Shown here: in pieces, positions 63,301 through 64,000 of the stretch
How the letters are laid out: the number at the start of each line of letters is the position of its first letter
Numbering within the stretch: position 1 is the stretch's first letter
Assembly: GCF_021462225.1 (NCBI RefSeq)
Contig: NC_061797.1
Location: 33,568,147-33,632,146, forward strand
Origin: Girardinichthys multiradiatus
Taxonomy: Eukaryota > Chordata > Actinopteri > Cyprinodontiformes > Goodeidae
Length of the DNA stretch: 64,000 nt
Reading direction: 5' to 3'
Notes under the pieces: generated by a model
Told to the model about the DNA's origin: nothing
What the model saw: the letters and a program-made list of their open reading frames with translations, nothing else
The model's database searches: none
Position numbers and translations under genes: made by a program

Positions 63301-63982
63301 TGAAAGGTTAAATGAAACAGAGACACCTTATAGCACATCTAAAATGTTCAGAAAAAAATGTTAAGAAAAGAAAAAAGTGGAAAAACACGCCAGAAGAAAA
63401 TTACATTTTTGACATGAAAACATTTAAACATTAAAACATCTGATTTTGAAAATAAAATAAACAGAAATACTTTATGAGATTAAGATTTATGAGCATACAG
63501 GAGAACGCTTAAAAACTAAACTGTTAAATTTTTAAAAAATCCTTCATTTATCTTAATCAAGCAAAAACATAGTGTAAGTTTTTAGGAAGAAAATTGGAGG
63601 ATAAATGAGAAAAGAAAACCTAAAGTTTCACTTCGCAAGGAGACAAGAAATGAAACTAAAAAATGTGTTGGAGAATTTCTTCAATAAAAATCAAAATAAA
63701 ATTGTTTTTAAAAAAGAAAATAAATTGTACTTTTATAAATGTTACATCCATGACAAAAATAAAAACAAAAAAAAAAGATTTTCACATGAAACCTAGGAGA
63801 ATTGAGTGTAAAAGGATTCTACAATTTATGCAAAGCGTAATAGGTGGGTGTTTAGTATGAGAGTTTGTGTGTACCACTGGGCGAGGCTTGCAGGGTGCGA
63901 CCTGTGGACGGTTCACTGGCTGCACATCCTAAAGCCGTACAGGCCACCACCACAAAACTGTAGTCTGTGTATGGCTCCAAAC
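2101..63982 (-). CDS. ush2a: ush2a (usherin), C-terminal part, 26 exons, 5'-incomplete
   Basis: Usherin is a very large single-pass membrane protein. In vertebrates it forms part of the ankle-link complex of hair-cell stereocilia and of the periciliary membrane complex of photoreceptors; its tail binds PDZ scaffolds such as whirlin (established knowledge). Seen here: 26 minus-strand exons totalling about 4.66 kb whose phases agree at every junction. They encode the end of one FN3 repeat, 14 FN3 repeats each with a W..P..PNG-like core, a membrane helix (exon 23), and a tail ending in DTHL and a stop. Splice sites are GT-AG except one GC-AG. The exons are spread over 62 kb, with introns from about 100 bp to 20.8 kb full of transposons. 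The laminin domains and earlier FN3 repeats are outside the window. One donor (exon 16) is uncertain by 9 bp. Identity rests on remembered similarity to human usherin, especially the tail. Confidence 0.95.
2597..2797 (-). CDS. ush2a: ush2a exon 25 (cytoplasmic tail)
   Basis: 201 bp, 67 codons, phase 0 at both ends. It encodes [16 protein letters not shown], then [20 protein letters not shown] and a C-terminal NPLGHDSGL. The SLHRSVSQL and GH.SGL blocks match the mammalian tail as I recall it. Acceptor ...ctcacag, donor CTG|GTGAGG. Confidence 0.95.
3070..4110 (-). mobile_element. Decayed Tc1-like element in the exon 24-25 intron
   Basis: On the minus strand, 3731-3976 encodes a helix-turn-helix-like segment ([17 protein letters not shown], then [13 protein letters not shown]) typical of the N-terminus of Tc1-type transposases. 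Further along, minus-strand sequence at about 3470-3500 resembles the catalytic SDES region. Frames are broken throughout and no clear terminal inverted repeats remain, so the limits are approximate. Confidence 0.55.
5240..6190 (+). mobile_element. Decayed Tc1 element (family shared with 10.5, 27.2 and 55.1 kb)
   Basis: Plus-strand remnants of a Tc1 transposase: a gactgttgcacagtggtcc-type segment near 5891 (TVAQWS) and ccagagtctggaggaag near 5974 (ARVWRK). Its ends resemble those of the other three decayed copies. It is interrupted at about 5690-5800 by a short insert starting aagatggcgccg and ending caataaagcttttctgat, which looks like fused ends of a LINE. No intact frame remains. Confidence 0.6.
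5685..5800 (+). mobile_element. Short LINE-like fragment nested in a decayed Tc1
   Basis: The sequence starts ccaagatggcgccgcag and ends ggcaataaagcttttctga. The first resembles LINE-1-type 5' ends and the second a common fish LINE 3' end, so this may be an internally deleted retrotransposon. The assignment rests on resemblance only; I could not fix target-site duplications. Confidence 0.35.
6343..6430 (-). CDS. ush2a: ush2a exon 24 (proximal cytoplasmic tail)
   Basis: 88 bp: [20 protein letters not shown], then RKAGGDMYM. It is a basic juxtamembrane segment with the RERPPLV block conserved in usherins. Of two overlapping AG acceptors at its start, the one giving AG + A (arginine) keeps the frame. 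Donor ATG|GTGAGA, phase 0. Confidence 0.94.
6528..6669 (-). CDS. ush2a: ush2a exon 23 (transmembrane helix)
   Basis: 142 bp. It encodes a short extracellular stalk ([19 protein letters not shown]), then [20 protein letters not shown] and LIGLLLK, a roughly 24-residue hydrophobic helix closed by basic residues. It is the only membrane segment in the window and matches the position and YSELWFI start of the mammalian usherin helix as I recall it. It splits an arginine codon with exon 24. Confidence 0.95.
6785..6868 (-). CDS. ush2a: ush2a exon 22 (end of last FN3 and juxtamembrane stalk)
   Basis: 84 bp: [20 protein letters not shown], then YSPATGL. I chose the acceptor ...ttttgtag because it supplies TLSFQVTC, matching the F.FQVTC of usherin. 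An alternative cag 14 bp further into the exon would not restore the frame. Donor CTCG|GTAACA. Confidence 0.9.
7000..7560. mobile_element. Probable decayed DNA transposon remnant
   Basis: The right part (caggggtgtgtatacttttgagaaccactgta near 7526) has the form of a Tc1-type terminus and lies just left of the intact Tc1 at 7841. No coding remnants are clear. Limits and family are uncertain. Confidence 0.35.
7841..9450 (+). mobile_element. Full-length Tc1-like transposon, copy A
   Basis: 1,610 bp flanked by TA on both sides (7839-7840 and 9451-9452). It has long inverted repeats of about 205 bp (7841 to about 8045 and about 9247 to 9450) starting CTGGTCCTTCTC / CAGGTCCTTCTC. It contains one intact transposase frame. 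It sits in the intron between ush2a exons 21 and 22, antisense to the gene, its end 30 bp from the exon 21 donor. A second close copy (B) is at 18565-20132. Confidence 0.95.
8169..9173 (+). CDS. Tc1 transposase, intact (copy A)
   Basis: 334 residues, the usual Tc1 transposase length. This enzyme family cuts and pastes its own DNA into TA sites. An N-terminal paired-like helix-turn-helix region (about residues 7-100, with [20 protein letters not shown]) is followed by a basic GRKK/GRKR stretch. The DDE catalytic domain has D148 (LFSDESKF), D238 ([10 protein letters not shown]) and E273 ([12 protein letters not shown]), with 34 residues between the last two: DD34E. No frameshift or internal stop is visible, so the protein could still be active. 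Confidence 0.93.
   Translation: MGKTADLTAVQKATIDTLKQEGKTQKEISEQIGCSQSAVSRHLSGKSVGRKKCGRKRCTTRRGDQTLRKIVEKGRFQTLGDLRKQWTESGVETSRATVHRRVQEMGYRCHIPQVKPLLNQKQWQKRLTWATEKQHWTVAQWSKVLFSDESKFCMSFGNQGARVWRKTGEKEMPKCQKSSVKYPQSVMVWGAVSAAGVGPLCFIKGRVNAASYQEILEHFLLPSAEKLYGDEDFIFQHDLAPAHSAKTTGKWFTDHGITVLNWPANSPDLNPIENLWDIVKRTLRDSRPNTLDELKAAIEASWASIRPQQCHRLIASMPRRIEAVISAKGFPTKY
9483..9659 (-). CDS. ush2a: ush2a exon 21 (last FN3-like repeat)
   Basis: 177 bp: [20 protein letters not shown], then [19 protein letters not shown] and [10 protein letters not shown]. This is the last, divergent FN3-like repeat before the membrane. The LNGxLKEY and YIPRTS.K features match mammalian usherin as I recall it. Donor AAAA|GTGAGG. 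A Tc1 element ends 30 bp beyond this donor. Confidence 0.93.
9761..9859 (-). CDS. ush2a: ush2a exon 20 (FN3 second half)
   Basis: 99 bp: [20 protein letters not shown], then [12 protein letters not shown]. It enters with two bases and leaves with one. The donor C|GTAATG is weak. The split proline joins PQYVSPFSV of exon 21. Acceptor ...tgcag. Confidence 0.88.
10130..10248 (-). CDS. ush2a: ush2a exon 19 (FN3 middle, proline-rich loop)
   Basis: 119 bp. It encodes [20 protein letters not shown], then [19 protein letters not shown]. The loop between strands is long and cysteine-rich for an FN3 repeat. Donor ACAG|GTAATT. A stronger-looking GTGAGT lies 15 bp further downstream but would break the frame with exon 20, whereas this site gives YNVTG + LQPYSTYEL. 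Acceptor ...tgtccag. Confidence 0.9.
10333..10478 (-). CDS. ush2a: ush2a exon 18 (linker and FN3 first half)
   Basis: 146 bp. It encodes [19 protein letters not shown], then [17 protein letters not shown], the start of an FN3 repeat. It begins in phase 0 (acceptor ...gctcag) and ends with two bases of an asparagine codon (strong donor AA|GTAAGC), joined to [10 protein letters not shown] of exon 19. Confidence 0.93.
10490..11440 (+). mobile_element. Decayed Tc1 element in the exon 17-18 intron
   Basis: Plus-strand Tc1 transposase remnants occur from a gctaaagaagctggggcttc segment near 10621 to a C-terminal block near 11100-11170 (atgccacgttgcaatgatg, ccctgaccaagtattgaatg), which matches the end of copy A's transposase. 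Frames are broken. Terminal regions pair loosely (attatggcttacagataatg against the reverse of cattagctgtaagtcatact). It fills most of this 1-kb intron. Confidence 0.7.
11483..11575 (-). CDS. ush2a: ush2a exon 17 (FN3 second half)
   Basis: 93 bp, 31 codons, phase 0 at both ends: [20 protein letters not shown], then [11 protein letters not shown]. The acceptor ...tttcctgcag follows a run of T. The donor is CAG|GTAAAG. It joins exon 18 as ACTCYQCCSRGP, which closely matches mammalian usherin as I recall it (ACTC..CCSRGP). Confidence 0.92.
11750..11965 (-). CDS. ush2a: ush2a exon 16 (FN3 end and next FN3; donor uncertain)
   Basis: About 216 bp, phase 0 at both ends. It starts [17 protein letters not shown], then a new repeat with the core [20 protein letters not shown] and the end DQNNRTL(VPM). 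Acceptor ...ccaacag. Two weak in-frame donors exist: ATG|GTGCTA (exon end 11750) and CTG|GTACCA (exon end 11759). Both keep the frame into [14 protein letters not shown] of exon 17, so the choice changes three residues. This repeat has a glycine in place of the usual core tryptophan position. Confidence 0.82.
11966..16235. other. ush2a intron between exons 15 and 16
   Basis: 4.3 kb of mostly unremarkable AT-rich intron sequence. The only recognisable element is a decayed Tc1 terminus near 13830-14330. I see no exon that could be inserted in frame, and exons 15 and 16 join directly in phase 0. Confidence 0.7.
13837..14330. mobile_element. Decayed Tc1-type remnant with a duplicated terminus
   Basis: It starts with two exact 24-bp copies of atagtgccttgcaaacttat+caat (13837-13860 and 13861-13884). 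These resemble the common fish Tc1 terminus in which ATAGTGCCTTGCAAA precedes TATTCA. The following sequence (tcatattttgtcacaagc, attcagcccctgagtaaat) fits the same family. The remainder is too decayed to read a transposase. Confidence 0.5.
16236..16563 (-). CDS. ush2a: ush2a exon 15 (FN3 end and next FN3)
   Basis: 328 bp. It begins [18 protein letters not shown], closing one repeat. It then holds most of the next: [20 protein letters not shown], then [12 protein letters not shown]. It enters with one base and leaves in phase 0 (CAG|GTAAAA). The join to [15 protein letters not shown] of exon 16 reads as a normal FN3 F-G strand. Acceptor ...gtgtag. Confidence 0.95.
16988..18562 (-). mobile_element. 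Tc1-like transposon, copy C (different family)
   Basis: 1,575 bp with inverted ends CACTGCTCAAAAAAATAAAG (about 38 bp recognisable on each side). It is flanked by TA at 16986-16987 and by TA at 18563-18564; the right TA is also the left TA of the next element. The transposase runs on the minus strand, in the same direction as ush2a. The element lies in the intron between exons 14 and 15. Confidence 0.93.
17243..18265 (-). CDS. Tc1-like transposase (copy C), full-length frame
   Basis: I chose the start at [12 protein letters not shown], giving 340 residues, a normal Tc1 length; the frame is open for 46 codons upstream but that part is not transposase-like. Features: N-terminal helix-turn-helix, a basic RRGGGRRR linker, then the DDE domain with [19 protein letters not shown] and RNPIEHIWN. 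There are 34 residues between the second D and the E. The motif before the glutamate reads STDRNPIE rather than the usual SPDLNPIE, so activity may be impaired although no stop is present. Confidence 0.88.
   Translation of the reverse strand: MRRTLQPTQVAQVVQLIQDGTSMRAVERFAVSVSVVSRAWRPYQETGQYTRRRGGGRRRTTTQQQARYLRLCARRNRRSTARALQNDLQQATNVHVSAQTVRNRLHEDGMRAQRPQMVVVLTAQHSAGRLAFAREHQDWQIHHWRPVLFTDESRFTLSTCDRRDRVWRHHGEQSAACNILQHDRFGSGSVMVWGGISLEGRMALHVLTRGNLTAIRYPDVILRPLVRPYAGAVGPGFLLMQDNARPHVAGVCQQFLQDEDTEDMDRPARSTDRNPIEHIWNIMSRSIHQHHVAPQTVQELVDALVQVWEEIPQETICRLIRSMPRRCREVIQTHGGHTQY
18565..20132 (+). mobile_element. Tc1-like transposon, copy B
   Basis: 1,568 bp, starting CAGGTCCTTCTCAAAATATT with the matching inverted end at 20132, flanked by TA at 18563-18564 and 20133-20134. 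It is nearly identical to copy A over its whole length, including about 205-bp inverted repeats. It is 42 bp shorter through one in-frame deletion in the transposase. Its left TA is the right TA of copy C. Confidence 0.95.
18893..19855 (+). pseudogene. Tc1 transposase, damaged (copy B)
   Basis: This is the same protein as at 8169-9173, with two lesions: an in-frame loss of 14 codons after RCRIPQ (the residues between the helix-turn-helix region and TWATEKQHW), and a TGG to TGA change at 19754-19756. The stop cuts off about 31 C-terminal residues, leaving 287. The three DDE residues remain. Loss of the linker and the C-terminus suggests it is inactive, though this is inference. Confidence 0.9.
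20659..20828 (-). CDS. ush2a: ush2a exon 14 (FN3 first part)
   Basis: 170 bp. It encodes [20 protein letters not shown] and continues to [10 protein letters not shown]. It starts in phase 0 and ends with two bases of a split arginine (TAG|GTCAGT); exon 15 continues [13 protein letters not shown]. An earlier GT (four bases upstream of the chosen donor) would shift the frame relative to exon 15. The intron after this exon holds two back-to-back Tc1 elements. Confidence 0.92.
20920..21201 (-). CDS. ush2a: ush2a exon 13 (complete FN3 repeat)
   Basis: 282 bp, exactly 94 codons, phase 0 at both ends: a single FN3 unit as one exon. It starts [19 protein letters not shown], continues through [20 protein letters not shown], and ends TLTSLEATQ. 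Acceptor ...ttacaag, donor CAG|GTGGGT. No cysteine pair is present in this unit. Confidence 0.95.
21500..21869 (-). CDS. ush2a: ush2a exon 12 (about one and a quarter FN3 units)
   Basis: 370 bp, the longest exon here. It begins [11 protein letters not shown], ending one repeat. It then contains most of another: [39 protein letters not shown] and the linker [14 protein letters not shown]. Two CT..GC cysteine pairs are visible. It enters with one base and leaves in phase 0 (AAG|GTGGAT). The acceptor follows a long pyrimidine tract. Confidence 0.95.
21983..22344 (-). CDS. ush2a: ush2a exon 11 (FN3 end and next FN3)
   Basis: 362 bp. It starts in phase 0 with [18 protein letters not shown] and [16 protein letters not shown], ending one repeat. 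The next has [20 protein letters not shown] and runs to DLQPFSTY. It leaves with AG of a split serine codon (donor AG|GTATTC), joined to [11 protein letters not shown] in exon 12. Acceptor ...tccacag. Confidence 0.95.
22550..22891 (-). CDS. ush2a: ush2a exon 10 (FN3 end and next FN3 start)
   Basis: 342 bp, phase 0 at both ends. It begins [15 protein letters not shown] and includes [20 protein letters not shown]. It then enters the next repeat, with the core [19 protein letters not shown], and ends EDTDGAK. Acceptor ...catctag, donor AAAG|GTAGGT. The EACTKAGC motif is the recurring cysteine hairpin of usherin FN3 repeats. Confidence 0.95.
22892..23786. other. ush2a intron between exons 9 and 10
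   Basis: 0.9 kb of AT-rich intron with no repeat or frame I can recognise. The flanking exons join directly in phase 0. Confidence 0.6.
23787..23932 (-). CDS. ush2a: ush2a exon 9 (linker and FN3 first third)
   Basis: 146 bp. It encodes [20 protein letters not shown], then a new FN3 start with [16 protein letters not shown]. The exon ends directly after the PNGVI turn in phase 0 (AGG|GTACTG). Exon 10 resumes with MYNLYSEG. Acceptor ...cccttcag. Confidence 0.92.
24025..24106 (-). CDS. ush2a: ush2a exon 8 (FN3 second half)
   Basis: 82 bp. It encodes [19 protein letters not shown], then CVEAVNGA, completing the repeat of exon 7. It begins in phase 0 and ends in phase 1, with a glycine split across the junction to exon 9 (NGAG + SVSSPWVEV). 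Acceptor ...tctcag, donor GCAG|GTAGTT. It is the first exon of the compact 3.4-kb cluster that follows the large intron. Confidence 0.9.
26609..26955 (-). mobile_element. Small DNA transposon remnant or MITE
   Basis: About 345 bp with pairing ends (ccatattgccaaattattt on the left, gatacttttggcaatat on the right, complementary over about 14 bp with mismatches). Internal sequence (aggttgaggtcaggactctg) is of a kind common in fish Tc1 elements read in reverse. No frame remains. Confidence 0.5.
27810..28164. repeat. Dispersed fish repeat, first of a tandem pair
   Basis: 355 bp starting gtcagtcagtcattttctacc, including tttggactgtgggaggaagc and ending with caactgtgccaccgtg. It is a widespread fish repeat type with a tRNA-like 3' region (gggaatcgaacccaggacc); the exact family is uncertain. 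It is flanked by (t)taaaattttca at 27799-27809 and ttaaattttca at 28165-28175. Confidence 0.75.
28176..28545. repeat. Dispersed fish repeat, second of a tandem pair
   Basis: 370 bp, about 95% identical to the copy at 27810-28164 by eye, with a longer (GTCA)n start and a cagccctg end. It is flanked on both sides by an exact ttaaattttca (28165-28175 and 28546-28556). Each repeat therefore sits between copies of the same 11-bp target, as if the second inserted at the duplicated target of the first. Confidence 0.75.
28577..28748 (+). mobile_element. tRNA-derived SINE with 17-bp target duplication
   Basis: About 172 bp between perfect direct repeats AAAATAAATTAACTTTG (28560-28576 and 28749-28765). 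The head contains polymerase III promoter-like boxes: A-like tggtgtagggg near 28609 and B-like ggttcgagtcc near 28652. The tail has ataataaataaataaag. It does not fold as a normal tRNA in its 3' part, so I call it a SINE rather than a tRNA gene. A sister copy is at 39585-39785. Confidence 0.88.
31838..31905 (-). mobile_element. L2-type retroposon 3' fragment
   Basis: A short stretch (tttcagtttatttatatagt, then gccaatttacaac and aagccactttacaagcc) resembles the reverse of the conserved 3' end of fish L2-type LINEs and their partner SINEs. It is too short to say more. Confidence 0.45.
32611..34382 (-). mobile_element. L2-like LINE, 5'-truncated, decayed
   Basis: The element lies on the minus strand, with its 3' end at 32611 marked by a (GTAA)n run and attttatttatatagcacc, the typical fish L2 tail. 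It contains reverse transcriptase remnants in two frames. It is 5'-truncated at about 34382, where an LTR-like sequence begins. It lies in the 20.8-kb ush2a intron in the same direction as the gene. Confidence 0.85.
32765..34253 (-). pseudogene. L2-like reverse transcriptase, frameshifted
   Basis: Two overlapping minus-strand frames (33252-34253 and 32765-33265) together cover the reverse transcriptase and its C-terminal part. Visible blocks: [58 protein letters not shown], and the catalytic box CYADNIQLY, where the usual YADD is YADN. A frameshift near 33255 separates the frames, and the N-terminal endonuclease is missing. The element cannot be active. Confidence 0.85.
34383..35042. mobile_element. 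LTR-like or inverted-end element, 660 bp
   Basis: The stretch starts TGTTAGATCTTATATT and ends tataatccTAACA; its two ends are imperfect inverted repeats over about 40 AT-rich bases. The TG...CA form would fit a solo LTR. I found no matching target duplication, and the flanks are two different repeats (L2 on the left, a Tc1-type terminus on the right), so the call is tentative. Confidence 0.35.
35043..35280. mobile_element. Tc1-type terminal fragment
   Basis: Sequence such as gcacattgtgttggtttatc, acataaaattctcaattaaa and tgtaacatgactaaatctg resembles a common fish Tc1 inverted repeat (tgttggtctatcacataaaa form). Only this end is recognisable. Confidence 0.45.
36400..36772. repeat. Purine-rich simple repeat (GGAA/GAAA-rich)
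   Basis: A long, almost pure A/G tract of diverged GGAA- and AAAG-type units. A similar tract resumes at 38360-38560, on the other side of the probable solo LTR. This suggests the LTR inserted into one longer purine-rich tract. Confidence 0.8.
36773..38359. mobile_element. Probable solo LTR, second copy (1.59 kb)
   Basis: It starts TGAAAGGATTATGATTATTG and ends gatgatcccaaCA, and matches the element at 46662-48099 along most of its length (shared blocks include gtggtcaggcc/gtggtcgggc near 37670/47350, tttccagctttcaagctctt, and tgacgtcagagctgcgac near the right end). No coding frame, primer-binding site or second LTR is visible, so a solo LTR is the simplest reading. Flanking duplication is unclear in the purine-rich target. 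Confidence 0.65.
38360..38560. repeat. Purine-rich simple repeat, continuation
   Basis: A/G-rich sequence with ggatggatgg-type units, probably the other side of the tract at 36400-36772. Confidence 0.7.
38800..39560 (+). mobile_element. Decayed Tc1-like element
   Basis: Plus-strand transposase remnants: a tctagtcagatgagaccca segment near 39055 (the SDET/SDES catalytic region) and gaaacatggtggtggcagca near 39161 (KHGGGSIM, the conserved block between the first two catalytic aspartates). Frames are broken and the ends not clear. Confidence 0.65.
39585..39785 (-). mobile_element. tRNA-derived SINE with 15-bp target duplication
   Basis: About 200 bp on the minus strand, same family as the SINE at 28577-28748. 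It is bounded by perfect direct repeats CCACCACCATGTCTT at 39570-39584 and 39786-39800. Read on the minus strand it has the A-box-like tggtgtagggg, the B-box-like ggttcgagacc, and a tail with aaaataaaggcctctagtgc. It inserted next to or in the Tc1 remnant at 38.8-39.5 kb. Confidence 0.9.
41800..42215 (-). mobile_element. Tc1-type terminal remnant
   Basis: The segment ttgtttttagcaaaaccaca+agtggcacaattatgg resembles that at 60110-60145 (tttttagcaaagtggcacaa), which leads into clear Tc1 transposase remnants. Only the terminal part is recognisable here. Confidence 0.4.
44897..45033 (-). CDS. ush2a: ush2a exon 7 (FN3 first half)
   Basis: 137 bp. It encodes [20 protein letters not shown], then [18 protein letters not shown] and ending ALTVE, the first half of an FN3 repeat. 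It starts with two bases of a glycine codon and ends in phase 0 at GAG|GTAAAT. The rest of the repeat is in exon 8, on the far side of a 20.8-kb intron. The join TVE + [14 protein letters not shown] is in frame. Confidence 0.92.
45112..45329 (-). CDS. ush2a: ush2a exon 6 (FN3 second half and linker)
   Basis: 218 bp. It completes the FN3 repeat begun in exon 5 ([20 protein letters not shown], then [20 protein letters not shown]). It continues into the linker [18 protein letters not shown], ending at a split glycine. Acceptor ...actatag; strong donor G|GTAAGT. The NSKGSVVS segment is the common FN3 G-strand pattern and here lacks the CT..GC cysteines. Confidence 0.93.
46262..46661 (+). mobile_element. 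Non-LTR LINE with AP-endonuclease, 5' part
   Basis: The first part of a LINE interrupted by the probable solo LTR that follows. Broken frames encode the start of an apurinic-type endonuclease: [12 protein letters not shown], then [20 protein letters not shown] and [20 protein letters not shown]. The element resumes at 48100. The fish family has many similar copies as I recall; I do not assign a clade. Confidence 0.75.
46662..48099. mobile_element. Probable solo LTR (1.44 kb) inserted in a LINE
   Basis: It starts TGTAAGGATTATGATTATTG and ends ggcccgaaCA, the TG...CA form of an LTR. The LINE reading resumes on both sides, with CCCC on each side (46658-46661, and the C run from 48100), consistent with a 4-bp target duplication although C runs make this weak. 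It is homologous to 36773-38359. There is no coding capacity. Confidence 0.7.
48100..49195 (+). mobile_element. Non-LTR LINE with AP-endonuclease, 3' part
   Basis: Continuation of the LINE at 46262-46661. Broken plus-strand frames include [18 protein letters not shown] and the endonuclease hallmark GDFNAHVG followed by NDSDTW, then [10 protein letters not shown]. Internal deletions remove most of the reverse transcriptase. The end near 49150-49180 (ccggtcccggatcaagcaga) is of the typical LINE 3' form. It is not functional. Confidence 0.75.
51307..51361. repeat. (AT)n microsatellite
   Basis: About 52 bp of uninterrupted AT dinucleotides followed by a CA-rich stretch (51366-51415). It lies just upstream of the Tc1-like element at 51479. 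Confidence 0.95.
51479..53104 (+). mobile_element. Tc1-like transposon, copy D (third family)
   Basis: 1,626 bp flanked by TA (51477-51478 and 53105-53106). Ends are inverted: CAGTACAGACCAAAGGTTTG on the left, the complement of caaacatttggtctgtactg on the right; similarity runs inwards for about 150 bp. It carries a damaged transposase. It lies in the intron between ush2a exons 5 and 6, antisense to the gene. Confidence 0.93.
51895..52943 (+). pseudogene. Tc1-like transposase, damaged (copy D), 36-residue D-E spacing
   Basis: It begins [20 protein letters not shown]. An in-frame TGA follows near 51970, then a long open stretch (51988-52404, with [20 protein letters not shown] and [10 protein letters not shown]), then a frameshift between about 52385 and 52430. 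The second half (52404-52943) has [28 protein letters not shown] and [15 protein letters not shown]. By hand count 36 residues separate the second D from the E, as in the DD36E (Incomer) group rather than classical DD34E Tc1. The lesions make it inactive. Confidence 0.85.
53196..53404. mobile_element. hAT-type MITE with perfect 8-bp target duplication
   Basis: 209 bp with inverted ends CAGTGTTTTTGAACCCTGGT and the complement of accagggctgaaaaacactg. It is bounded by an exact GTTTAGTT on both sides (53188-53195 and 53405-53412). The CAGTG ends and 8-bp duplication are hAT features. No coding sequence. It ends about 140 bp from ush2a exon 5. Confidence 0.93.
53553..53715 (-). CDS. ush2a: ush2a exon 5 (FN3 junction and next FN3 core)
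   Basis: 163 bp. It finishes one FN3 repeat with [20 protein letters not shown], then starts the next with [20 protein letters not shown]. It enters with two bases and leaves with two. Acceptor ...tttttag, donor CAG|GTGAAA. A split arginine joins RPLGTEEE of exon 6. A hAT-type MITE ends about 140 bp downstream of this exon in the transcript sense. Confidence 0.93.
53970..54128 (-). CDS. ush2a: ush2a exon 4 (FN3), followed by a GC donor
   Basis: 159 bp. It encodes [19 protein letters not shown], then [19 protein letters not shown] and QACQN, completing the FN3 repeat begun in exon 3. The acceptor is ...ttccacag. The donor side reads G|GCAAGT. Using GC here leaves one base that joins AC of exon 5 to give aspartate and keeps the frame (QACQNDGCGVG, matching the CQN.(S/G)CG pattern of usherin). 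The nearby GT (4 bp further) would break the frame. Confidence 0.88.
54129..58048. other. ush2a intron between exons 3 and 4
   Basis: 3.9 kb. Apart from the decayed Tc1 at 55.1-56.3 kb, it holds CA-rich stretches at 56.6-57.5 kb and otherwise nothing recognisable. The flanking exons join in frame. Confidence 0.6.
55110..56290 (+). mobile_element. Decayed Tc1 element (same family as 5.2, 10.5 and 27.2 kb)
   Basis: Plus-strand remnants include ggtcccagactctgcaagac (near 55590), ttttcatttttcaacatgag+atggcacc (near 55803, the QHDLAP region), taattggccagcaagatcc (near 55887) and a C-terminal ggcaaaaggagccctgacca+aatattga (near 56054, the RAKGALTKY end). All frames are broken. Confidence 0.75.
58049..58206 (-). 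CDS. ush2a: ush2a exon 3 (FN3 end and start of next FN3)
   Basis: 158 bp. It begins [12 protein letters not shown], the last strands of the repeat started in exon 2. It then passes through [12 protein letters not shown] into the next repeat ([14 protein letters not shown]). It leaves in phase 1 with a strong donor, G|GTGAGT, and the split alanine codon joins [12 protein letters not shown] in exon 4. The acceptor is ...tcttcag. This repeat lacks the usual PNG after the WSPP motif. Confidence 0.92.
58590..59110 (+). mobile_element. Decayed Tc1-like element
   Basis: Plus-strand remnants: ggtcattgatgaagttttca, then a segment near 58935 (gtatggtggtggcagcacca) that corresponds to the GGGS block of Tc1 transposases, preceded by a gatgagaccaaattttaaa catalytic-region remnant. 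No intact frame and no clear ends. Confidence 0.6.
59920..60960 (-). mobile_element. Decayed Tc1-like element, minus strand
   Basis: Minus-strand sequence near 60560-60600 reads as the conserved YG-GSVMLW block of Tc1 transposases, with a stop at one glycine position. A terminus-like segment ttagcaaagtggcacaatta is at about 60122. Ends and frames are lost. Confidence 0.6.
63007..63190 (-). CDS. ush2a: ush2a exon 2 (FN3 repeat core)
   Basis: 184 bp. It encodes the first three quarters of an FN3 repeat, starting VWSSPRHL, with the core [17 protein letters not shown] and ending GLMPKH. Both ends split a codon (two bases in, two bases out), and the split arginine joins YLYELEAS of exon 3, restoring the usual L.P...Y.YEL strand. 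Acceptor ...ctccag, donor AG|GTTAAG. Confidence 0.92.
63875..63982 (-). CDS. ush2a: ush2a exon 1 of the window (end of an FN3 repeat)
   Basis: 108 bp, entering with two bases of a split codon and leaving with one. It encodes the second half of an FN3 repeat: LEPYTDYSF, then VACTALGC, then a linker ending in QASPS. The LxPYxxY strand and the CT-x-x-GC cysteine pair recur throughout this protein. The acceptor is ...ctacag and the donor G|GTACAC. It joins exon 2 through a split glycine codon. It lies 18 bp from the right edge, so the first half of this repeat is outside the window. Confidence 0.9.
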
Positions 63983-64000
63983 CTGTAGCACATGGACAAG

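Noticed and set aside
1..64000. An undescribed gene system or operon-like cluster
   Set aside because: Everything coding is accounted for by ush2a exons or transposable elements; the remaining sequence is ordinary intron.

Overview
The window is part of a teleost fish genome. On the minus strand it carries the 3' end of the usherin gene (ush2a), the Usher syndrome type 2A gene. I could join 26 exons, from 63982 down to a stop codon at 2101-2103, with the reading frame kept at every junction. They give about 1,553 residues: the second half of one fibronectin type III (FN3) repeat, 14 further repeats, one transmembrane helix, and a cytoplasmic tail ending in the class I PDZ ligand DTHL. The tail matches mammalian usherin as I recall it (for example [15 protein letters not shown] and ERPPLV blocks). 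The laminin-type N-terminal part of the protein lies beyond the right edge of the window.

Layout from right to left, in the direction of transcription. Exons 1-3 lie at 63982-58049, exons 4-5 at 54128-53553 and exons 6-7 at 45329-44897. A 20.8-kb intron (24107-44896) follows. Exons 8-14 are tightly packed at 24106-20659. Exon 15 is at 16563-16236. Exons 16-21 (11965-9483) complete the FN3 array. Exons 22-24 (6868-6343) hold the last extracellular piece, the membrane helix and the start of the tail. Exons 25-26 (2797-2101) encode the PDZ-binding tail. The 3' UTR and downstream flank occupy 1-2100. I see no other host gene on either strand.

The introns are rich in transposable elements, mainly Tc1/mariner. 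There are four well-preserved Tc1-like elements (7841-9450, 16988-18562, 18565-20132, 51479-53104), two of which sit back to back and share one TA. There are also several decayed Tc1 relatives, a 5'-truncated L2-like LINE, an endonuclease-type LINE split by a probable solo LTR, a second copy of that LTR, two tRNA-derived SINEs with clear target-site duplications, a hAT-type MITE with a perfect 8-bp duplication, and a tandem pair of a common fish repeat. The Tc1 load, L2-type 3' ends and SINE type fit a ray-finned fish. I cannot name the species.

I found no evidence of an undescribed biological system. The most interesting points are a likely GC-AG intron in ush2a, the nested transposon structures, an intact Tc1 transposase beside a nearly identical damaged copy, and a Tc1-like element whose catalytic D-to-E spacing is 36 rather than 34 residues.
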